Below the pieces are notes generated by a model. It was not told where the DNA came from and made no database searches. It worked only from the letters and a program-made list of their open reading frames with translations. Below, one piece after another: positions 1-12,439 of a stretch of DNA of 64,000 nt. The position numbers were made by a program, and so were the translations under genes. Each line of letters starts with the position of its first letter. Position 1 is the stretch's first letter. Origin of the DNA: Phorcus lineatus (Eukaryota; Mollusca; Gastropoda; Trochida; Trochidae); contig OV121089.1 in the NCBI GenBank assembly GCA_921293015.1, forward strand, positions 42,208,520 through 42,272,519, in the 5' to 3' direction.

Positions 1-2150
1 TTTACACAATTATCTGTATGTTTAACATATATAATTTTTTTATCCCATGCAGATGTAGCCAAAGAGAGCTTAATTGTCCTTTATAAAGGCCCTGTCTCAC
101 AAAGATATATGGCGGAAGATGTTGTTCTCTCGAAGCAGTCTTGTTTGTACTAGTTAGAGGAGGGCAGGAAGAATACTGATTGAATAGTTATTAACTATAA
201 ACTGTTAACTAATTAACTGAAAATATAGATTTTTAATTTGAAGATTCTTTCTATTTAGATGTTGATCGAATTTACTGAAAGTATAGATTTGAAATTTGAA
301 ATTTCATTCTATTTAGATGGTGAATTAACTGAAAGTATAGATTTTTAATTTTAAATTTCTTTCTATTTAGATGGTGAATTTACTGAAAGTATAGATTTTT
401 AATTTTAAATTTCGTTCTATTTAGATGGTGAATTAGCTCGTCAGGCTTGTGGCTGAGTGTATTAATATCTATAAATATCTGATGTCTGGTGCTCCCCTTG
501 TTGTGTGTGATGACCGATGAGCTGCAAAGGCAATGGCTCTGTTTTTTCATTGTTAGATTAAAACCAATTCCCTAAAACTTATGCAACCATCTCACTCATC
601 AAACAGCATACTGCTCAACCACCAGACTAGGTTTTTAATGAAGCTAAAAAAAATTAGAAAACTTCAGACGACATCTTTTGGCAAGGAGTTGATATGCCAT
701 TTTACTTTTAATTAAACATTAACAGATTGAAGTTGCTTCTTCTAATGTCTGATAATGAGTGGAATGAAACCATAAAGATATCTTTGTAATGTTTTAGAGT
801 AATTATTGGAAAACGATACCAAAACTTTTATAGCTTATAGTTTTATCTGTTTTTTAAATGGATCTGCAAAAGATATTTACATTCAGCTTTATATAAATTC
901 TTCTGAGGAAACAGTGCTCCGATAAAGCTCGTATCTGTGCAAGAAAATCAGTAAAAATGTAATTAGTTTTAAATGTGCGAGTTACTCGAACATTTTCATA
1001 TAAACTCAAAGGAATCATGTTTCTAACACCAAAGTTTACACAAGTATGCTTTATCATTTAGACGCAGGGATATGAAAGCTCTACATCAGTGTTGGACTAA
1101 ATTGTTTTCAGGCAAATAAAAGGACAGAGAAATAATCATTTCTAGTTACAGATATGTTTGAATCATTATATGCAGCTAACTCAATCCGCTGGACATCAAT
1201 GACAACTTAAGTCAATTGGAAAACATTTTCTAAATGAAAAAATGTATTTTTACTTATAGTGAAACTGAAATTAATAATTGAGCTGTTATGGGTGCCAAAA
1301 AATGAAAGCGCTAATAAAGCTATAAAACTGATTGGATAAATCAAGACTTTTATGAGCTTAATTCCTCAAATGAATTATCTCCATTCAGTTAATCACAGTT
1401 GACAGATCAAGAATTATTTTATCAAGTTGTTATTAAGTCTTGAGAGAATGCAAAATAAATCGAATAGGGTTCTATAATTGTAGGTATTGATAACAGTAAA
1501 ATTTCACAGATAAAAACAATTTAAATTCTTACAAAATATCATTACAAAATAGAAGAAGTAAGAGGTCCTGCTTTCCAAATGTCAATTACATTTTATTTTA
1601 AGATAGTCAATTTGATGATGAGTTTAACCCTATCATGTAGAATCATGAGTGTACAATCTCATTTTAATATGTCTGAATTCCGAGGAGTACCATTTAACTA
1701 AATACACTAACAAAATTGATTTTACTCAGTGGTAACCAAAAGGTCCCAAAATTATCTGGAGCACTGCAATTGTTGAATTTTTTTTGGAAATTGAATTCAA
1801 GCAGTTTTTATGTTATACAATACCTGAAGCTGTTTAGTTCAAGGAAACTTTGAAAAAGTTAAATCACATTTATTTGAGGGTTTTGCCAGTTTTGGCCCGA
1901 TATATCAGGAGTATGATGATAACCTTCTTTATCCTAATTAACATTAACAAAATAATTATAGGGGTTAACGTCCACCCCATACAATATATTGTAGTTCTCA
2001 CTCTGCCACAGATTCACGTTATAATCCTTGTTAATGTAACATTAGTATCAATCTTTTAAAGAATCATTTTGTCAAAATTCTGTTTTGAGTTTATGAAAAA
2101 TTTCTTCATAAAAAAGGATGATAGAATACATAAGAACTGTTTCCTTTCAG
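1..2150 (+). other. Intron sequence upstream of the first visible SWAP70 exon
   Basis: AT-rich with frequent stops in every frame. I searched it for the first half of the PH domain (the Gly-Tyr / Trp..Arg..Leu pattern) and found no exon. The exon at 2151 begins in phase 0, so an upstream exon must exist; it is probably left of the window. Apart from a 54-bp tandem repeat nothing structured is seen. Confidence 0.6.
216..432. repeat. 54-bp tandem repeat, about 4 copies
   Basis: The phrase 'actgaaagtatagattt' recurs at about 218, 273, 327 and 381, each followed by an AT-rich stretch and 'ttctatttagatggtgaa'. Successive copies are 54-55 bp apart; the last two are almost identical and the first is the most diverged. 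It lies in presumed intron. Confidence 0.8.
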
Positions 2151-2262
2151 TCAGTTCCCGATAAGATTGGAAACAAGACAAACCGTTTCATCCTTCACAC
2201 CAACTCAAAGCAGTATGAGTTATCTGCCCCTGATCTGAAGACGAGGAATGAGTGGATTGCAG
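2151..2262 (+). CDS. SWAP70: SWAP70 exon: second half of PH domain
   Basis: Acceptor 'ttcctttcag' before 2151, donor 'gtggga' after 2262. Starts in phase 0 and leaves one base of an Ala codon, completed by 'ct' of the next exon to read WIA-A-IQKAI. The encoded segment SVPDKIGNK...ELSAPDLKTRNEWIA matches the last strands and helix of the SWAP70 PH domain. Confidence 0.93.
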
Positions 2263-5200
2263 GTGGGATTGACTTCAAACTCTTCAATCATGACGTATCC
2301 AATAAGAATGCTTCTTAGAAATCTACATATGAAGTATAAACTACCTTCTTTCAATGATATTTAATTCAATCCAGTCTTTCATGGAAAAATTTTAAGCCTA
2401 ATGTCACGGCAGTCAATCTAAGCTTGATTTTGTTTGTCTCTTATTTTGTTATTGATGTAGACATTATCAGTCTATGAGAAAAAATAGTTTATGTTGCATT
2501 GTGCATTGTAAGTTGTCATGTATAGAAGATACTAATGTGATTGAAAGGAAAATCAACATAACACTTAAATATCAGTGATATCAGTAGTTATCCAGGGTTG
2601 TGGGGACTAAACAGTGATCGTGTTACATGAGGGAGGATAAGGGAGTTTATTGATGTAGGTTTGTTTGCTACATAGGAGATAACCCCTCTGTGTTTGAGGA
2701 TCAGTGGCATGTAATGCTTAATATCTAATTCAATTCTTGAAAGTTGATCACAATAGGACTATCCAACTCCTGTAATGAACAGAACATCTAAAACAGAAGA
2801 GAAGAAGAAAAAAATTAATCACCCTAAAAAGGATATTGACTTGAAAAAGGACACACTACAGATATTTGATAAATGATGAATAGATAAATGATCCTGACAC
2901 TCTTTAAACCAACTGTAGCTATCCAGAAGGCCATTGACCACAGCTATGCCAGCAGGGATGAGTCTGTGCAGAGGATGTCGTGGTGGGAGCGCCGGAAGGC
3001 TCGGGCAATACGGAGGAAGGAGGCGGCGGAGGAAGCGGTGCGGCGGCGGGAGGAGCAGGAGTTGATGCTGAAACAACAGATGGAGCTAGAGAAAGAGAAG
3101 GAGGTAATAGTTTGTCATATGTGTGCTCAAGTCATTCTTTCCCACATAACTTCTGTTAAAAGTAGTGTTTTAAGCAACTGCCCTACTGCCCCCTACTGTT
3201 AAGTTTTGCAAGTAACAAGTTGCTATTTTTGATCAGCAAGCTCGCCTTTTTGGGGGATTTTTATATGAATTCATTATGTATATATATTGTAGTGCCCTAG
3301 CCCAGGAGCCAATAAGGACCATTTTTTACAATGGTTACAAGTGGGTTTATCTGGCGGCTCTCTAAACATCACTCAGCAGTGTAACTTCGCTTAACAGATA
3401 ACATATTAATTTCTATCCAGTCAAATATCAATTTTCAGCATGACATCTTTCCTCTGAGAAATATGTGAAAAGAGCTGAGTCTTCTTAACTGTTACTTGAA
3501 CCAACCTTAGATTCAATTTTAAACAAAGTTAGCTGATTGTATTAATAAACCTGATTGAAACCAATTCTTGCCAATAAACTGAGCTACTTGTAACAGAAGA
3601 TTTGTTGGAAGCATCCATTATTGTGTTGTAATTCTTCCCTCTACAGTTAAATGAGCTGCAGGGCTGTGAACTTCTTCAATTTAAATTATTTGAGCATTGT
3701 TAGCATTATTTAAGATTGTAGTTAAGCAATTCTAGATTGAAGTTAAGGAATTCTAGATTGAAAATGTCTAGAAAATTATATCATAAGGTCCTTTAAATTT
3801 GTTCAATCACATTGAACGAAGGTATAACGAGTTTCCTTTATTAATCAATGGCTAACCTTTGATCTTATTATTTGAACTGGCTGTACTTCATTGCTCATTC
3901 TAACTGTGTTTTAAAATAATTAAGCCAATTTAAGTATAGGATCATTAAATTTTATTTGAAAACTGAAACTAACAGCCATCGTCTATTCCATCTTTAAAAG
4001 ATTTGAAAATGATTTCAATAAATTCTTTATGAAATTAGTCTGAAGATGGTATCAACATTTTGAAAATGTCTCAATTTGGTCATGGGTCATTATTAACGAG
4101 AGTCATCAAAAGTATCAGACTGTTTCTATTAGCGTTTATTAAGCAAGCTTATTTTTCCAGTAATCTGATTGGTCCAGAGGTGGTCACGTGAGAGTGAATG
4201 GAAATGCATATATATACTTTGACCCTGAGTCTAACCCAAATCATATTGACTTGAGTTACTAAAATAAGATTTGATCATGTTAAACCGAAGTGTAATGACG
4301 TCATACTATTGTTTTCTTGATGCCATTTGCTAGTCTAGATTGACATGGTCATGACAAGTACTTGTGGTTTATGAAAAATATTTTTGATTGAAAACAACAT
4401 GATTATTGACTTGTCAATACCTGTATTTATAGACTCAATTAAATCAATATTGACCTGGAAATAGTCTGTCAAAAATGGTATCGACTGAATTCACTAGTGA
4501 GCATTATGAATATCATGGCTGTATAATTGATAGATTTGATTAACAGTAACAATTTCATGAATTCTTTTGTGAACAAAATGATATTATCAAATGTTGACAT
4601 TATAAGAACGATTCCGTGTAATTTATTTCAACATTATCAACATCCAATAATTGATAATGCCTACCTTATTGTTTATAATGCTGACCAATATCATTGAATG
4701 TCATGAAGTTGATAATGTTGTAGCAATGTGCAGAATCTTCAATAACTCCTCGGAGATATTGTTGATCACTCAAATGGGATATCTTCTCTGGAACACAGTT
4801 TTAGGTCATTAAAAGAGCATATCGGGAATGATTAGTCTATCAAAAGCCTACAGGAATGGACTGCATTCTTACTTTGAAATACCCTGATATCAAAACACTG
4901 TTGATCCCAGTTCAATCACTCCTAACCAAACCGACATGAAGGTGTAATGTTACCTCTCTGAGAGGAGAAGGCTAAAACATGTTCAATCATTTCCAATTTG
5001 ACATTTTGCAACAACCAACCCAAAACCTTTTTGTGAAAAGTGTCATTTACATTGAAGGACAAATTATTATTTTGTCAAAAAGAATTTATTTGAATTAATC
5101 TTTAACATTGCCTTTTAACATCTTTGAACATATTGCAGTTGATATTGATGTTCTTGCTAAATTTTTGTAATTAAAAAAAATATCTTGTTTATTTTTGCAG

Positions 5201-8200
5201 AGGAATGAGCGAGACCGACTCCTCCTGGAGAAACAGAACCAGGAATTGGAGGCGGAGAGACTGGTCAGTATGTCTTGTCTTCTGGATGTTAGATATGGTA
5301 ACACTGTACCTCTTACTGACAGTAATTGGAAAGTATGTTTAATACCTACATGCTAAAGTACGTCTTTTGATCTAATAATTTAGCGATTGTATTTCTAACA
5401 ACAAAGTGCTTTACCACAGCATCATGTTGCTTTACCCATTTTTGTTATCTTTTCAAGAAGATAGAACTACAGCAAAATTTTCAACACAAAATCCCATTCC
5501 TTAAGTTGGACAGTAACTGTTTTGAGCAAAATTCTTCTTAAGATGGTTACTGAATAAAACCAAAAGGGAAGTCCCTCTATAATTCTTCTCTGTAGAGGAG
5601 CATGTATTGAGATTGTAGAGAACAGGCTGTCTCCATGAAGCTCTATTTCACTTTTCCTTTATATGAAAGCATTTGTTTGATAATCATTGGTAACAAAATT
5701 ATTTTATTAATCTCACTAAAAGTCCTCTCTGTTTACAGGCACGCATGGAAATAGAAGCCCAGCTGAAGGAGCAAGCAATCCTGCGAGAGGCGGAACAGCA
5801 GAGACTGCGTGAACTGGAGGAGATCAGGAAACAGATGGAGAAGCTCTTGGAGGAGGAGCGACAAGCCAAGCGTGACGAGGAAATCGTGCGGAACCTCCAA
5901 GCCAGGTACAAACGACCTCCTTTACCGATTCCGAGGGGGTCGAAGCAGCGGAAAGTGTTTAGCAAAGAACAGAAAGGGGGTAGGAAGAACAATAGACATG
6001 CAAGAGATAATAGAAAAGGATTTGTCAACAGTTATGAGGAGGAGGAAGATTTGACATACGAGGAGGTCGATTTTAGACGTGGCTGTCGAAAGAGGTCATG
6101 TGACCATCTTCAACCATTGTGTAACTGTTACTGTGTGATCATGTAGGTCTTTCCATCTTGAGGTGGTGATAATTGATTTACAAAAGGCTTTGTTTACTGC
6201 TGTCCGCTACTTTACTAATAACTGTCAATGATTGTAGTCAAGGTAAACAGTGGCCCCTTTATTCTTATTTAACTTTTTTTTAATTAAACCTTATCTTTAG
6301 ACTTTCCTTATCAAATGGAGGGTATATTTTATGTTTATATTTTCTAAATGATAATGAAACTATCATTATAATATTGAAGGTGATAATCCATGATAAGACC
6401 TTGTCTTCCTCAATCTTCTCAATTTCTAGAATGCCACACAATGACCTCATAAAACAAATAGGTTACTTGTCATAAAGAAAAACAATGATTGTTTTTCCAA
6501 ACAACTATAGTTAGCTGTGTGCAATATCACAACCAATTGAGTGTTCTCTGACTAAACAGATGCATTATTGACACAAGTGAAGTTTAAACAACATATCAGC
6601 TTGCCATAAAACCACTCTTTGACTCCAACCTCTTGTGAGTGAACCTTGCCTGCATGCACTAATGGTGGCATGTATTAATTATTTACAGTGCTGTGTGGAT
6701 CACAATAAGGAAGATGTAGGTATCTTGTGTAAGGATAACAAAAGATAAAAAGAAAGATAAAGAAACACAAATCAATGGAGATATTCTTATATACTTGACA
6801 TCTTAAAAAATAATATTGATTACTGGTTTTAAAAAACATCTAGTTTTTACATGTAATGTTTTTCTGCACCTATCAACAAGGTTGAACTCCGGCCCATAGA
6901 GGATACTAAAAAAACCTTCCATTTATACTATTTTTATTAAACAAATTAATGATTTGATCAGTATAAAACAAGCAAAAGCAAGTTTGATGCAAAATTATTC
7001 ATGAGTTTAGTAAAAAGGGTAGGAATTAAGTTTAGTATTCTTTTTATTACTGGGCCACATAAATCAAGCATAACTGACAATAACGTGCTGAAACTTTCTG
7101 TGACTTGGCAGTCATTGTGACAGAGATGTTAGCATTGTAAGATTGACATTATTTTATATGTCCACATATGCCACTTTTGCCAAGCAATTATCAATTCAGC
7201 GGGAGTTGAAAAAAGCTGTTGTGACCTGTGATGCTAGATATTAATCGTTATCGATATCACTGAGGTAAGCCACACATGAGAAGCAGGCAATTTCCCAGTA
7301 ATTTTTGTGCAATTAAAATGGTGTTTAGTAGAAATTACAAACCTCTAAATTGTTATTTATGACTTTCGAAAACTTTGTATATTTCTGTATAACACTCATT
7401 CTCTCTCAAATACATAAAAATACTTACCATTACATAAGAGTCATATGGCACACTGCCTCAGAAAACATCTAAAAACTGATACCATGGTCCAATGATTACA
7501 GCTGATGTTCGCAGGTTTCACCACAATACATTACCACAATAGTGTTACAGGATTTCTCCCTGCAACGATGCTAGTAGCAATGATATAAATGAATTATTCT
7601 TGAAAGAGGCTTTAAACAGCTTTAAGTGGCTTTTAACTGACCCTGTACAGAAGTATAAAACTAAGAGCTCATAAGCTGAGAGAGGCCTGTAATGTGTGAA
7701 TATGAATGATACCAACATCAAATGCATGATTTATAGTAAGATGTCACTCATAGAGCTATTTGTGATCTGGTCCCTGCTCAGATGGGATTTAACTTCTTTT
7801 TGATAATCCTACATTAACCTTTTGCATATGGTTATATTCTATTTCTTATTCATTTATTACATTATCTTTTTCTGCCTTATTTCTTCAATACTCAACAAAA
7901 TTGAATTTTTCTACTTTTGATATAAATGTTATCACTATCCAAAATCACGAGTCACAGTAAAACACCATTTATTGAACTTACCTGTGATTTTGAATAGCTA
8001 ACATGGGGTTAAAATGGGAAATTCTGCATTTACTTTTGGATGTGGCTATGTTCTCTTATTTCTTCATTATTTCATAACGTTTTTACGCTTTATCTTTTGT
8101 TTGCTTTTTCTATACTCAAAAAGTTTGTATTTTTTTACTTTTGTAGTACTTCGAATTTTTGTGTAGTTATTTTCCATTCCTTTAGCAATATATGATATGA

Positions 8201-9907
8201 TGACTAATTATGATAGCGGTTATTGTTAAATTGGGCAATTGGTTATCTTGGGTTTACAAGGATATTGATTTGGTGATGGCTGAAGGACAAACGTTCTATA
8301 GTCATGTTGTGACATGTATATTTTTTATGATTTGTTTTTCTTACAGATATAGATACATGTAATAAAGGATATGGTTATGAAAATCATTTTGTTTTACATG
8401 ATTGTATATGTTGTTCATGTGATATCATAGCGATTATATTAATTATTCATGTGGTTTTACAAGACTGAATAATCTTGACAGAAACTTGCATTGATGGTTT
8501 TGGTTTTGAGACACCAGTAGGGTTAGGATAAGAGGTCTTGCCTTCTTTCTTGTGACTTTTCATTGACTTAAGAACTGGCCCCTCCATAACCTGCCTTGTT
8601 TGTGAAAGTTTAGAGTGAAGTGGTGGGACTTGAGGTTTAGACTTCCTCCCTCTTTATGTTTTCATCAGGTCTTGGATATTGATCGGTTGAAGGATGAATA
8701 CCTTGGGCATCTTCCCTGAATCCTTTTTTGTGTGTTTAAAAGGGATATGTTGCAACAATTGGTAGATCTTATTGGGTATTTTTGTTCATGAATGACCTTG
8801 GTTTGTGGTTCCTTACTTTCTTTACGTTTGGATATAAAATAATGGCAACAGTTCTTGGGCTTGTGGTTTCCTCCTCTCCACTCATGAATTATCACCTTTG
8901 ATGTTCTTGACTAGTCTGTTGGAATTGGTGGGATATATCTGGGCTTGTGGTTATCCTTCCCTCTTGTTATGAAATATAATTTGGTGTACTTAAATGGTGT
9001 GTTGAATAGATATGATATGGCAAGAGTTGGTTGGGCATATCGGGGCTTGTGGTTCTCCTCCCCTGATGGGTGTGGTCTTGTTGCAGGATCCTGGAGGAGG
9101 AGTTTGAGAAGAGGGCGGAGCTGGAGAAGCTTCAGCAGCAGCAGCAGGAGTTGTTGATGGAGGAGAGGAAGCAGCGGGAGGGCATGGAGCGGGCGCGGGA
9201 GGAGGCAGACGAGATGCTGATCTCTGCTCGGGACCGACTCAAGGAGCTGGAGCTGGAGAGCAGACGGGCAGATGAACATCTCTCTGTGAGTCCTGACATG
9301 CATATTAGACTTGAAATAGGGCTTTAGGATTAAACTTTGAGTAGTGGTTTTCAAATTTTGTTCACTATCAATGTGAAATCGATCTGAGAAAATGATTAGA
9401 TGATACTCCTCATTTGCCAATAGTTGAAGATTGGTTTCCCAGGAACAGTACTGAGTTAGTAGATACACTTTCTACTGAATCCTTGGTCACTGAATACCAT
9501 TGAATGATATGTAATCAAGAACAGTTTATTGCAAGGATTGACCTCATAAGTCAATAACCAGTACATGAATTATTCCATGAGTATGAACTACTTGAACAGT
9601 AAAGAAGCAAAGCGCGTAATGTAACCCCCAAACATTTATTTCTTAAATAACAAATGTTCATGTCTATTTATGAATAATTTGATTTCAGGAGGCAACAACT
9701 AAACTAAGAATTGCTGAAGAAGAACGGCAGAAGCTTGAAGCCAGAATCAAATTAAAAGAAACTAAAACTGTAGGACTGGCACGCCCGATTCCAGTTCACG
9801 ACCCTGACCCATTTGTCACACATCGCGGCAAGGGTGCTTTTACAGAGGCAGACTTTACTGGCAAAACAGAGCTGAGTGAGCACACGGAAATCAACACAGG
9901 ATCTTAG
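2151..9907 (+). CDS. SWAP70: SWAP70/DEF6-family protein, 3' part (six exons, N-terminus outside window)
   Basis: Join of 2151-2262, 2919-3103, 5201-5263, 5739-5905, 9087-9285 and 9689-9907: 945 nt, 314 residues plus stop, with all five junctions in frame and GT..AG. Visible residues 1-45 are the end of a PH domain, closing with the typical final helix (NEWIAAIQKAID). Then follows a coiled coil of about 220 residues rich in Glu, Arg, Lys and Gln, including the family block LEEERQAKRDEEIVRNLQAR followed by ILEEEFEKRAELEK. The tail has DPFVTHRGKGAFTEADF, matching the conserved C-terminus of SWAP70 (AFTEAE in vertebrates). The family binds phosphoinositides through the PH domain and links signalling to Rac and actin. 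Vertebrates have two members (SWAP70 and DEF6) and I cannot tell which the single invertebrate gene is closer to without a tree. EF-hand-like and early PH exons are missing because they lie upstream. Confidence 0.95.
2919..3103 (+). CDS. SWAP70: SWAP70 exon: PH end and start of coiled coil
   Basis: Acceptor 'aactgtag' before 2919; donor 'gtaata' after 3103, ending in phase 0. Encodes the end of the PH helix and a very basic/acidic helix (WWERRKARAIRRKEAAEEA) leading into the coiled coil. Its GC content is sharply above the flanking introns. Confidence 0.92.
3104..5200 (+). other. SWAP70 intron
   Basis: 2.1 kb of AT-rich sequence between donor 3104 and acceptor 5200. No exon, RNA gene or clear repeat seen; about 4100-4720 is especially AT-rich, with recurrent short 'attgatt/tgatattg' motifs but no definable period. 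Confidence 0.6.
5201..5263 (+). CDS. SWAP70: SWAP70 exon: 21-residue coiled-coil exon
   Basis: Acceptor 'atttttgcag', donor 'gtcagt'. Exactly 63 nt, phase 0 at both ends, encoding RNERDRLLLEKQNQELEAER plus Leu, heptad-like. Its symmetric phase means it could be skipped without a frame change. Confidence 0.85.
5739..5905 (+). CDS. SWAP70: SWAP70 exon: coiled coil with the conserved ERQAKRDEE block
   Basis: Acceptor 'gtttacag' before 5739, donor 'gtacaa' after 5905. Encodes ARMEIEAQLKEQAILREAEQ through EEIVRNLQA and two bases of the next Arg codon. Open reading continues past the donor to 6146, but the family alignment continues in the exon at 9087, so the read-through is intronic. Confidence 0.92.
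7487..7680 (+). repeat. SINE fragment (body only) matching 27100-27230
   Basis: 'ttcgcaggtttcaccacaat' through 'tttctccctgcaacgatgct' and 'aagtggctt' follows the same order as the body of the tRNA-derived SINE at 26942-27236, without the tRNA-like head. About 75-80% similar by eye. Confidence 0.6.
8655..9080 (+). repeat. Degenerate tandem repeat of about 80-105 bp
   Basis: The phrase 'gggcttgtggtt' followed by a pyrimidine-rich 'tcctcccc' recurs near 8857, 8940 and 9048, with a weaker copy near 8797. Flanking 'tatgaaatataat' and 'gggatat' pieces also recur. The last copy runs up to the acceptor of the exon at 9087, so its pyrimidine-rich part lies just upstream of that acceptor. Confidence 0.5.
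9087..9285 (+). CDS. SWAP70: SWAP70 exon: distal coiled coil
   Basis: Acceptor 'cttgttgcag', donor 'gtgagt'. Completes an Arg codon and encodes ILEEEFEKRAELEK, five glutamines, then EEADEMLISARDRLKELELE. Strongly GC-rich against its flanks; the minus-strand open frame across it is a shadow. Confidence 0.93.
9689..9907 (+). CDS. SWAP70: SWAP70 last exon and stop
   Basis: Acceptor 'gatttcag'; 73 codons ending in TAG at 9905-9907. Encodes the end of the coiled coil (EATTKLRIAEEERQKLEARI), a linker with ARPIPVHDPDP, and the conserved THRGKGAFTEADF tail. This tail is what separates SWAP70 relatives from generic coiled-coil proteins. Confidence 0.94.
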   Translation, partial: EATTKLRIAEEERQKLEARIKLKETKTVGLARPIPVHDPDPFVTHRGKGAFTEADFTGKTELSEHTEINTGS

Positions 9908-10187
9908 CTTCTACTTCAACTGGGTGATTGTGATCTTCTGCTGAACCCTGCAACTTGCACAGATGAACTTGACTTTCTCCATATATTATATGAGTGTCAA
10001 TGAAATACTATGTTTAAGACACAAGTGCGACTTCGAGTGTCGTGAACATAGTATGTCATAAGCACGAAGATGATACTCTGTTTATTACACAAGTCTAGAA
10101 ATCAAAGCAAATTTAAATATCAATCTCCATGCATAGGCAGGTTAACCGTCATCATCACATTTGGAACGTAACATCATAGGCGAACTG

Positions 10188-10220
10188 TGACGTCAAATCA
10201 TTGTTTATGACGTGATGTCA
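10188..10220. promoter_or_regulatory. Pair of CRE-like sites
   Basis: A perfect TGACGTCA palindrome at 10188-10195 is followed 12 bp later by TGACGTGATGTCA (10208-10220), itself a near-palindrome. This is a CREB/ATF-type motif by established consensus. It lies in the SWAP70 3' UTR or flank, so a regulatory role is only a suggestion. Confidence 0.3.
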
Positions 10221-10590
10221 CCCTGAAAAGGTGATATTTTGCCGAAGTGCATCATATGGAAAATATGAACACCGATGAGATTGACTTCATACGTAATAAA
10301 TTGGCTTATTGATTGTTTGACGAGTGCTCTTTGAAAATGTATATGTGGCTACAGGTATAGGTATTTACTGAATATCAGTGAGTAGATAGAGTTAACACAA
10401 AGGTTGTTTGTCTGTTATGAAATATAACACATACCCGGTAATTATATAAACACAAGTTTGGTTGCTATAGAGTAATATGTCAATGCTGTTACTTGGAATG
10501 TTTGGCTAGTAGTAATCTGCAAAGATAAGGATCACATTTGACCAGATTGCTTGTTATCAGGCTTGTGGTGACTTACACCTGACTTACAGA

Positions 10591-10884
10591 TATGTAACCC
10601 CTGACTAATATGTGACCTCTTACTTATGAAATATGTGACCCCTGACTTATGAAATATATGACCCCTGACTTATGAAATCTGTGACCCCTGACTTTTGAAA
10701 TATGTGACCCCTGACTTATGAAATATATGACCCCTGACTTATGAAATCTGTGACCCCTGACTTTAGAAATATGTGACCCTTTACTTATGAAATATGTGAC
10801 CCCTAACTTACAAAATATGTAACCCCTTAATTACAAAATATGTGACCCCTGACTTACGAAATATGTGACCCCTAATTTACAAAA
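10591..10884. repeat. 23-bp tandem array, about 13 copies
   Basis: Unit 'tatgtgacccctgacttatgaaa'-like, with changes at two or three positions. In the middle a three-unit pattern (ATATGTG / ATATATG / AATCTGTG before 'acccctgac') repeats, giving a 69-bp higher-order unit. On the minus strand each good copy reads AAGTCA-G-GGGTCA, a DR1-type nuclear-receptor arrangement. Confidence 0.9.
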
Positions 10885-12439
10885 ACTGTGAAGTCTGATC
10901 CACAAAACCACTGTTTCCCTCTTTAAGGGCAGCCATTCAGCAAATCATGAGGACAGGTTCAGAAGGATATTAGAAAATTTATATCTGTTCATTAAATTAT
11001 TTTTTGCTCCTATTTCAAGTGATAAAATGGTTTTGGGTTTGGAGTAGAATCTAACATAAGATGTAAATAATTGAGTGCTGGGAGTGCTCCTGGAAAATTA
11101 TACAATCACGATGTCTTTTATATATTCATCTGTTATAGAATTTATTTATTATGTGTATATTTTGATGAAGAGCCATTTTATCTCTAGCTGAAAAGGTGTG
11201 TCGTGTATATTTCATTTGAATGATATGAATGTGAAGGATCAATTTTAGTTGATGGATGTTTATTCTTTTTAAGGAAATACTTTTAGAATACGCTGTCTTC
11301 TCATTTTACTATGATGATTTAAGTTTCAATAAATTATTGAGTAATCATTTGTCTTATACAGGATATTGCTAATGTCAGTGCTTACATGACATTAGGATTT
11401 TCTTGATAATATTTCTTGCCAAGAAAATATTTTTTCTTTTTGAAGCAGTATTTTTTAATATTTCATAATCATTCAGAGATCATTAAAACTTCTTTCAAGA
11501 GATGCTCTTTTTTCTGTAAAATGTTTTCTGATTGGAATAGAATGTCTTATATTCAATGTACTTATATGATTTAATCATATAAAGAAGAGATCATTTTATC
11601 ATCAATATACTGAATCCATGTTCATTTTTGCATTGGACAAGTACTTCTACAAGGTTAAAAGTAAGCTCTTTTACTTTTGATGATTAGATTTTCTATAAAA
11701 AAAAATATTTCCGAAAGTGTTGAAAGTTAACCTTGCCAAAAATACAAAAGGTGCTTCATAATTATTTTTTCTCCTCTTATCGTAATATGATATAATAACC
11801 ATATTATTAATGAATGGCAAATCTATTGGATTAAAAATCAAGTGATGGGCTTTTTTTAAAACATTTTGCTCTTAAGATAATTTAACGAGGGGGCAACAAA
11901 ACTTTATGTAACTCGTATTTTAATCTTGAATAAAATGTTTTACTTTTTACTTCATTTTTCTTGTCTACATTTAAAGTTATTTTTTTACCATAATATCATT
12001 GTATAAAGAAGGATAGATTTATCAATGTATATCAAAATGTCGTCACTATAATGACAATACATACTATTTGCATAAGTTTGAATGAAAAGAATGGAATCAA
12101 AGGTCATTCACACAAATTTATGACACCAGTGTTGTCACTCCAGCATTTTGTTTTAGTGTTTTCTTTTCATATCATGGCTCTTACATTTTAACATAAACTT
12201 GCTTATGTTTTCAGCATTCAGAAGTTTCTTGAACATTACATTTTGTTCAGCATTACAAACTGTATTTCTTTCTATTAATTTACATGTTTTATTTTGTCAA
12301 ATATTGGTTATAGTTTTGACAAATATTTTACTTATGAGTTTTTATTTTAATATTAATGGTTTGAGGAGTGTGCAAGATGTATTTATATATGTATCATAGC
12401 AATGGGGATGCTGTGAGATAAGCTATAAGACTTAAGAAG

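Larger units (their letters stand above)
5906..9086 (+). other. SWAP70 intron with SINE fragment and degenerate repeats
   Basis: 3.2 kb. Contains a fragment of the SINE family seen at 26942-27236 (about 7487-7680) and, near its 3' end, a degenerate tandem repeat (about 8655-9080). Otherwise AT-rich with no coding signal. Confidence 0.6.

Noticed and set aside
54..170. Open segment after 'cccatgcag' reading VAKESLIVLYKGPVSQRYMA, with GPVSxxYM resembling a SWAP70 N-terminal phrase
   Set aside because: No suitable donor follows, the match is short, and that phrase belongs well before the PH domain, so an exon here would leave out the intervening parts.
5699..6028. Minus-strand open frame over the SWAP70 exon at 5739
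   Set aside because: Shadow of the real + strand coiled-coil exon; Ser/Leu/Cys-rich composition is the reverse complement of Glu/Arg/Gln codons.
8911..9468. 185-codon minus-strand frame over the SWAP70 exon at 9087
   Set aside because: Also a shadow; the + strand frame matches the SWAP70 family and is flanked by correct splice sites.
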